Origin: Candidatus Sumerlaeota bacterium
GTDB taxonomy: Bacteria > UBP6 > UBA1177
Reading direction: 5' to 3'
Length of the DNA: 7,056 bases
NCBI GenBank assembly: GCA_007136595.1
Contig: SLGQ01000137.1
Location: 1-7,056, forward strand
Shown: piece after piece, positions 5,494-7,056 of the stretch
Layout: each line of letters starts with the position of its first letter
How positions within the stretch are numbered: position 1 is the first letter of the stretch
Notes under the pieces: model-generated
What the model saw: only the letters and a program-made list of their open reading frames with translations
Database searches by the model: none
What the model was told of the DNA's origin: nothing
Position numbers and translations under genes: made by a program

Positions 5494-6480
5494 TTACTCA
5501 ACACCGACAAGAGCTTTAATGTATTGCTCCCTCTCCCATGCTTTGGGATCAGCTATGTTTTTCTGGTTGAGTTTTCCTTTAAACTGATCTATCGACTCAA
5601 ATCCTTTGCTTTCCATCCATCCTGCAATTTCCTGATTCATTGCAGTTATGTAATCAATGCCGTTTTTATACAGAGAACTCACCACCTGAACAGCATCTGC
5701 ACCGGCAAGAATGAGTTTGACAGCATCTCTACCATCTTTGACTCCTCTGCTTCCGGCAATATCAACATCAGTTTTGCTTGATATAATGCTTACCCAGCGG
5801 ACAGCTTCCGTTATATCTTTTCTGGAAGATCTGATATAACCCGGGACAAGCTCCATTTTATCTATATCAATATCAACCTGATAAAATCTGTTGAACAGCA
5901 CAACTCCTTTTGCTCCGTAGTTTTCAATGAGTTTAACCATTCTTGCGATGTTTGTGTAGTTCTGTCCCATTTTTACAGAAACAGGAATGGAAACATTCTC
6001 TTTTACTGCTCTGAATGTAGAAAGATAGTCGTCAGTTATGTCATTTGCAGATGTTTCGACATTATGAACAATATGACTTATGTTAAGCTCTATTGCATCT
6101 GCACCTGCATTTTCAATTTTTTTAGCAAACTCTATCCAATACTCCTTTGAAATACAGTTTATACTTGCAATGACAGGTATTGTCAGCTCACTCTTTGCAT
6201 TTTTTATAAGTTTAAGATAATCTTCAGGTCCGTAATTCATGCTCATTTGCGAAATATATTCCATTGCTTCAGGATGAAATGAAGTATAGATACCCTGAGT
6301 TGCCGACCTTACTTTTTCTTCGATTATCTGCTCTTCGAAAAGTGACTTCAAAACCACGGCTCCTGCACCTGCCTTTTCGATCAGCCTAAGATTTTCAATC
6401 GAGTTGCTGAGACTGCACGAACCGACTATCAAAGGGCTTTTAAGGTCAAAACCGAGATAGGTTGTTTTTAAACTGGTCAT
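5494..6480 (-). CDS. Dihydroorotate-dehydrogenase-like FMN-barrel protein with altered active site
   Basis: This 328-residue protein is homologous to class 1 dihydroorotate dehydrogenases (PyrD, TIM barrel with FMN). It has an N-terminal 'YLGFDLKSPLIVGSCSLSNS', Lys45 in VVLKSLFEEQ, AGADAIELNIS (125-135), Lys170 in PVSVKMGQN, Asn197 in VVLFNRF, and a C-terminal FMN-phosphate-type region at 240-268 (DIAGSRG, then LILAGADAVQVVSS). These match FMN and substrate Lys/Asn positions of the family. The catalytic loop differs: class 1 enzymes have N-x-S-C-P-N and class 2 have Ser at the base, but here it reads NISHIV, with His136 in the Cys position and Val in place of the second Asn. It is therefore unlikely to be a normal pyrimidine enzyme, and its substrate is unknown. 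It fits the group commonly annotated only as 'dihydroorotate dehydrogenase-like protein'. GAGGAG lies 6 nt before the ATG, and the gene follows gltX by 28 nt. Confidence 0.88.
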   Translation of the reverse strand: MTSLKTTYLGFDLKSPLIVGSCSLSNSIENLRLIEKAGAGAVVLKSLFEEQIIEEKVRSATQGIYTSFHPEAMEYISQMSMNYGPEDYLKLIKNAKSELTIPVIASINCISKEYWIEFAKKIENAGADAIELNISHIVHNVETSANDITDDYLSTFRAVKENVSIPVSVKMGQNYTNIARMVKLIENYGAKGVVLFNRFYQVDIDIDKMELVPGYIRSSRKDITEAVRWVSIISSKTDVDIAGSRGVKDGRDAVKLILAGADAVQVVSSLYKNGIDYITAMNQEIAGWMESKGFESIDQFKGKLNQKNIADPKAWEREQYIKALVGVE

Positions 6481-6486
6481 CTTTCT

Positions 6487-6492
6487 CTCCTC
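6487..6492 (-). promoter_or_regulatory. Ribosome binding site of the dihydroorotate-dehydrogenase-like gene
   Basis: GAGGAG on the minus strand lies 6 nt before the ATG at 6480. This is a strong site and confirms the start. Confidence 0.65.
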
Positions 6493-6501
6493 TATTTTAC
6501 T

Positions 6502-6529
6502 GTTATAATTATGATACGCTTTCCCTCAA
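6502..6529 (-). promoter_or_regulatory. Candidate promoter in the gltX tail for the dihydroorotate-dehydrogenase-like gene
   Basis: On the minus strand TTGAGG (6529-6524) and TATAAC (6507-6502) are 16 bases apart, matching four and five of six sigma70 positions. The -35 element lies within the last codons of gltX. Transcription from it would begin near 6495, leaving a leader of about 15 nt that still holds the GAGGAG ribosome binding site. Co-transcription with gltX is equally possible. Confidence 0.3.
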
Positions 6530-7056
6530 TATTTCAACACCTTTTTTCATCCTTTTTATTGAATCCTCTTTGCCTATTATAGCAGCTATGTCGGTTCCGC
6601 CGCCGGGGGTTGTTTCTTTACCGCTCAAGGCAACTCTCAATGACCATAAAGCGGCTTTTTTATTGATCCCCGATTCTTCCGAACAACCTATTATTTTTTC
6701 ATATAGTTCAATGTGTCCCCAGGAATCGAAGTTTTCCAGAGCAGGGATCATTGCTTCAAGAGCTGTCAAACATTTTTCTTTATCTGTTTTCATTTTTTTA
6801 TGAACATAAAGTTCGGGACTGTAGGTGGGCAGTTCATCAATGAAATCAAGTTGAGCGGGAATATCGGAAAGCAGTTCAGTCCTTTTTTGAAGAACAGAAA
6901 TAAGTGCATCAATATCAATATCCCTTCTTTTTACAGCTTTGAATATGTATGGCTCTGCAATTTCACGGAAATTTTGAGGATCCATTTCTCTGAGATATTC
7001 ACCGTTGAGCCATTTAAGCTTAACTTCATCAAAAATTGCCGGCGATTTACTTATCC
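6509..7056 (-). CDS. gltX: Glutamyl-tRNA synthetase, C-terminal part
   Basis: The frame is open from the right window edge to the TAA at 6511-6509, giving about 182 residues; the N-terminal catalytic domain with its HIGH motif lies outside. The visible part starts with ISKSPAIFDEVKLKWLNGEYLREM, split here as ISKSPAIFDEV and KLKWLNGEYLREM, which is the conserved 'F...KL.WLNG.Y(L/I)R' segment found after the KMSKS loop in class I glutamyl-tRNA synthetases. An all-helical anticodon-binding region follows. It ends with the characteristic ALWSLRVALSGKETTPGG, then a helix reading IIGKEDSIKRMKKGVEIL, the GltX C-terminal motif. The enzyme charges tRNA(Glu) with glutamate in the cytoplasm; whether it also charges tRNA(Gln) cannot be judged from this part. 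Methionines inside the window are internal, not starts. The 28-nt gap to the next gene suggests possible co-transcription. Confidence 0.93.
   Translation of the reverse strand, partial: ISKSPAIFDEVKLKWLNGEYLREMDPQNFREIAEPYIFKAVKRRDIDIDALISVLQKRTELLSDIPAQLDFIDELPTYSPELYVHKKMKTDKEKCLTALEAMIPALENFDSWGHIELYEKIIGCSEESGINKKAALWSLRVALSGKETTPGGGTDIAAIIGKEDSIKRMKKGVEILRESVS

Noticed and set aside
5431..5781. Plus-strand open frame beginning in the intergenic gap
   Set aside because: Most of it is antisense to the dihydroorotate-dehydrogenase-like gene. It has no ribosome binding site and no recognisable domain.
6462..6803. Plus-strand open frame opposite gltX and the start of the next gene
   Set aside because: It overlaps two well-supported genes on the other strand and shows no protein-family features.
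1..7056. tRNA or rRNA genes, CRISPR arrays, insertion sequences, attachment sites
   Set aside because: I saw no cloverleaf-like sequence, regularly spaced repeats, transposase or integrase motifs, or paired terminal repeats. Coding sequence fills nearly all of the window.

Overview
All seven genes in this window lie on the minus strand, so transcription runs from high to low coordinates. The DNA is AT-rich. Two lines of evidence point to a diderm (Gram-negative-type) bacterium: a LolA-type periplasmic lipoprotein carrier, and three consecutive proteins with lipoprotein signal peptides. I cannot assign a phylum from the sequence. The Asp/Glu-rich lipoprotein and the atypical dihydroorotate-dehydrogenase homologue suggest an uncultured or poorly sampled lineage, but that is inference.

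Layout in transcription order: (1) 7056-6509, the C-terminal part of glutamyl-tRNA synthetase (gltX), cut by the window edge. (2) 6480-5494, a dihydroorotate-dehydrogenase-like FMN-barrel protein in which the catalytic Cys/Ser position is His. (3) 5418-4498, a CpoB/YbgF-like lipoprotein with a coiled coil followed by TPRs. (4) 4501-3326, a lipoprotein predicted to be a YncE/YVTN-type beta-propeller. (5) 3329-1200, a 709-residue lipoprotein with propeller-like blades, six further cysteines and a 75-residue highly acidic insert. (6) 1179 (or 1203)-520, a LolA-like protein. (7) 517-1, the N-terminal 172 residues of a protein with a SWIM-like zinc-binding motif, continuing out of the window.

Genes 3 to 7 are very tightly packed. 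The 3/4 and 4/5 junctions are 4-nt ATGA overlaps, 5/6 is either an ATGA overlap or a 20-nt gap depending on the LolA start, and 6/7 is a 2-nt gap. They are probably one transcript, starting either at a candidate sigma70-like promoter near 5453-5481 or by read-through from gltX and gene 2. No convincing intrinsic terminator is visible anywhere in the window.

The most interesting unit is genes 3 to 6: three putative outer-membrane lipoproteins encoded with a putative lipoprotein carrier. Coiled-coil/TPR and beta-propeller lipoproteins are architectures used in envelope assembly (CpoB, BamD and BamB are familiar examples), so an uncharacterised envelope complex is a reasonable hypothesis but is unproven here. 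There is no gap longer than 75 bases between genes, and no RNA gene, mobile element or CRISPR array was seen.
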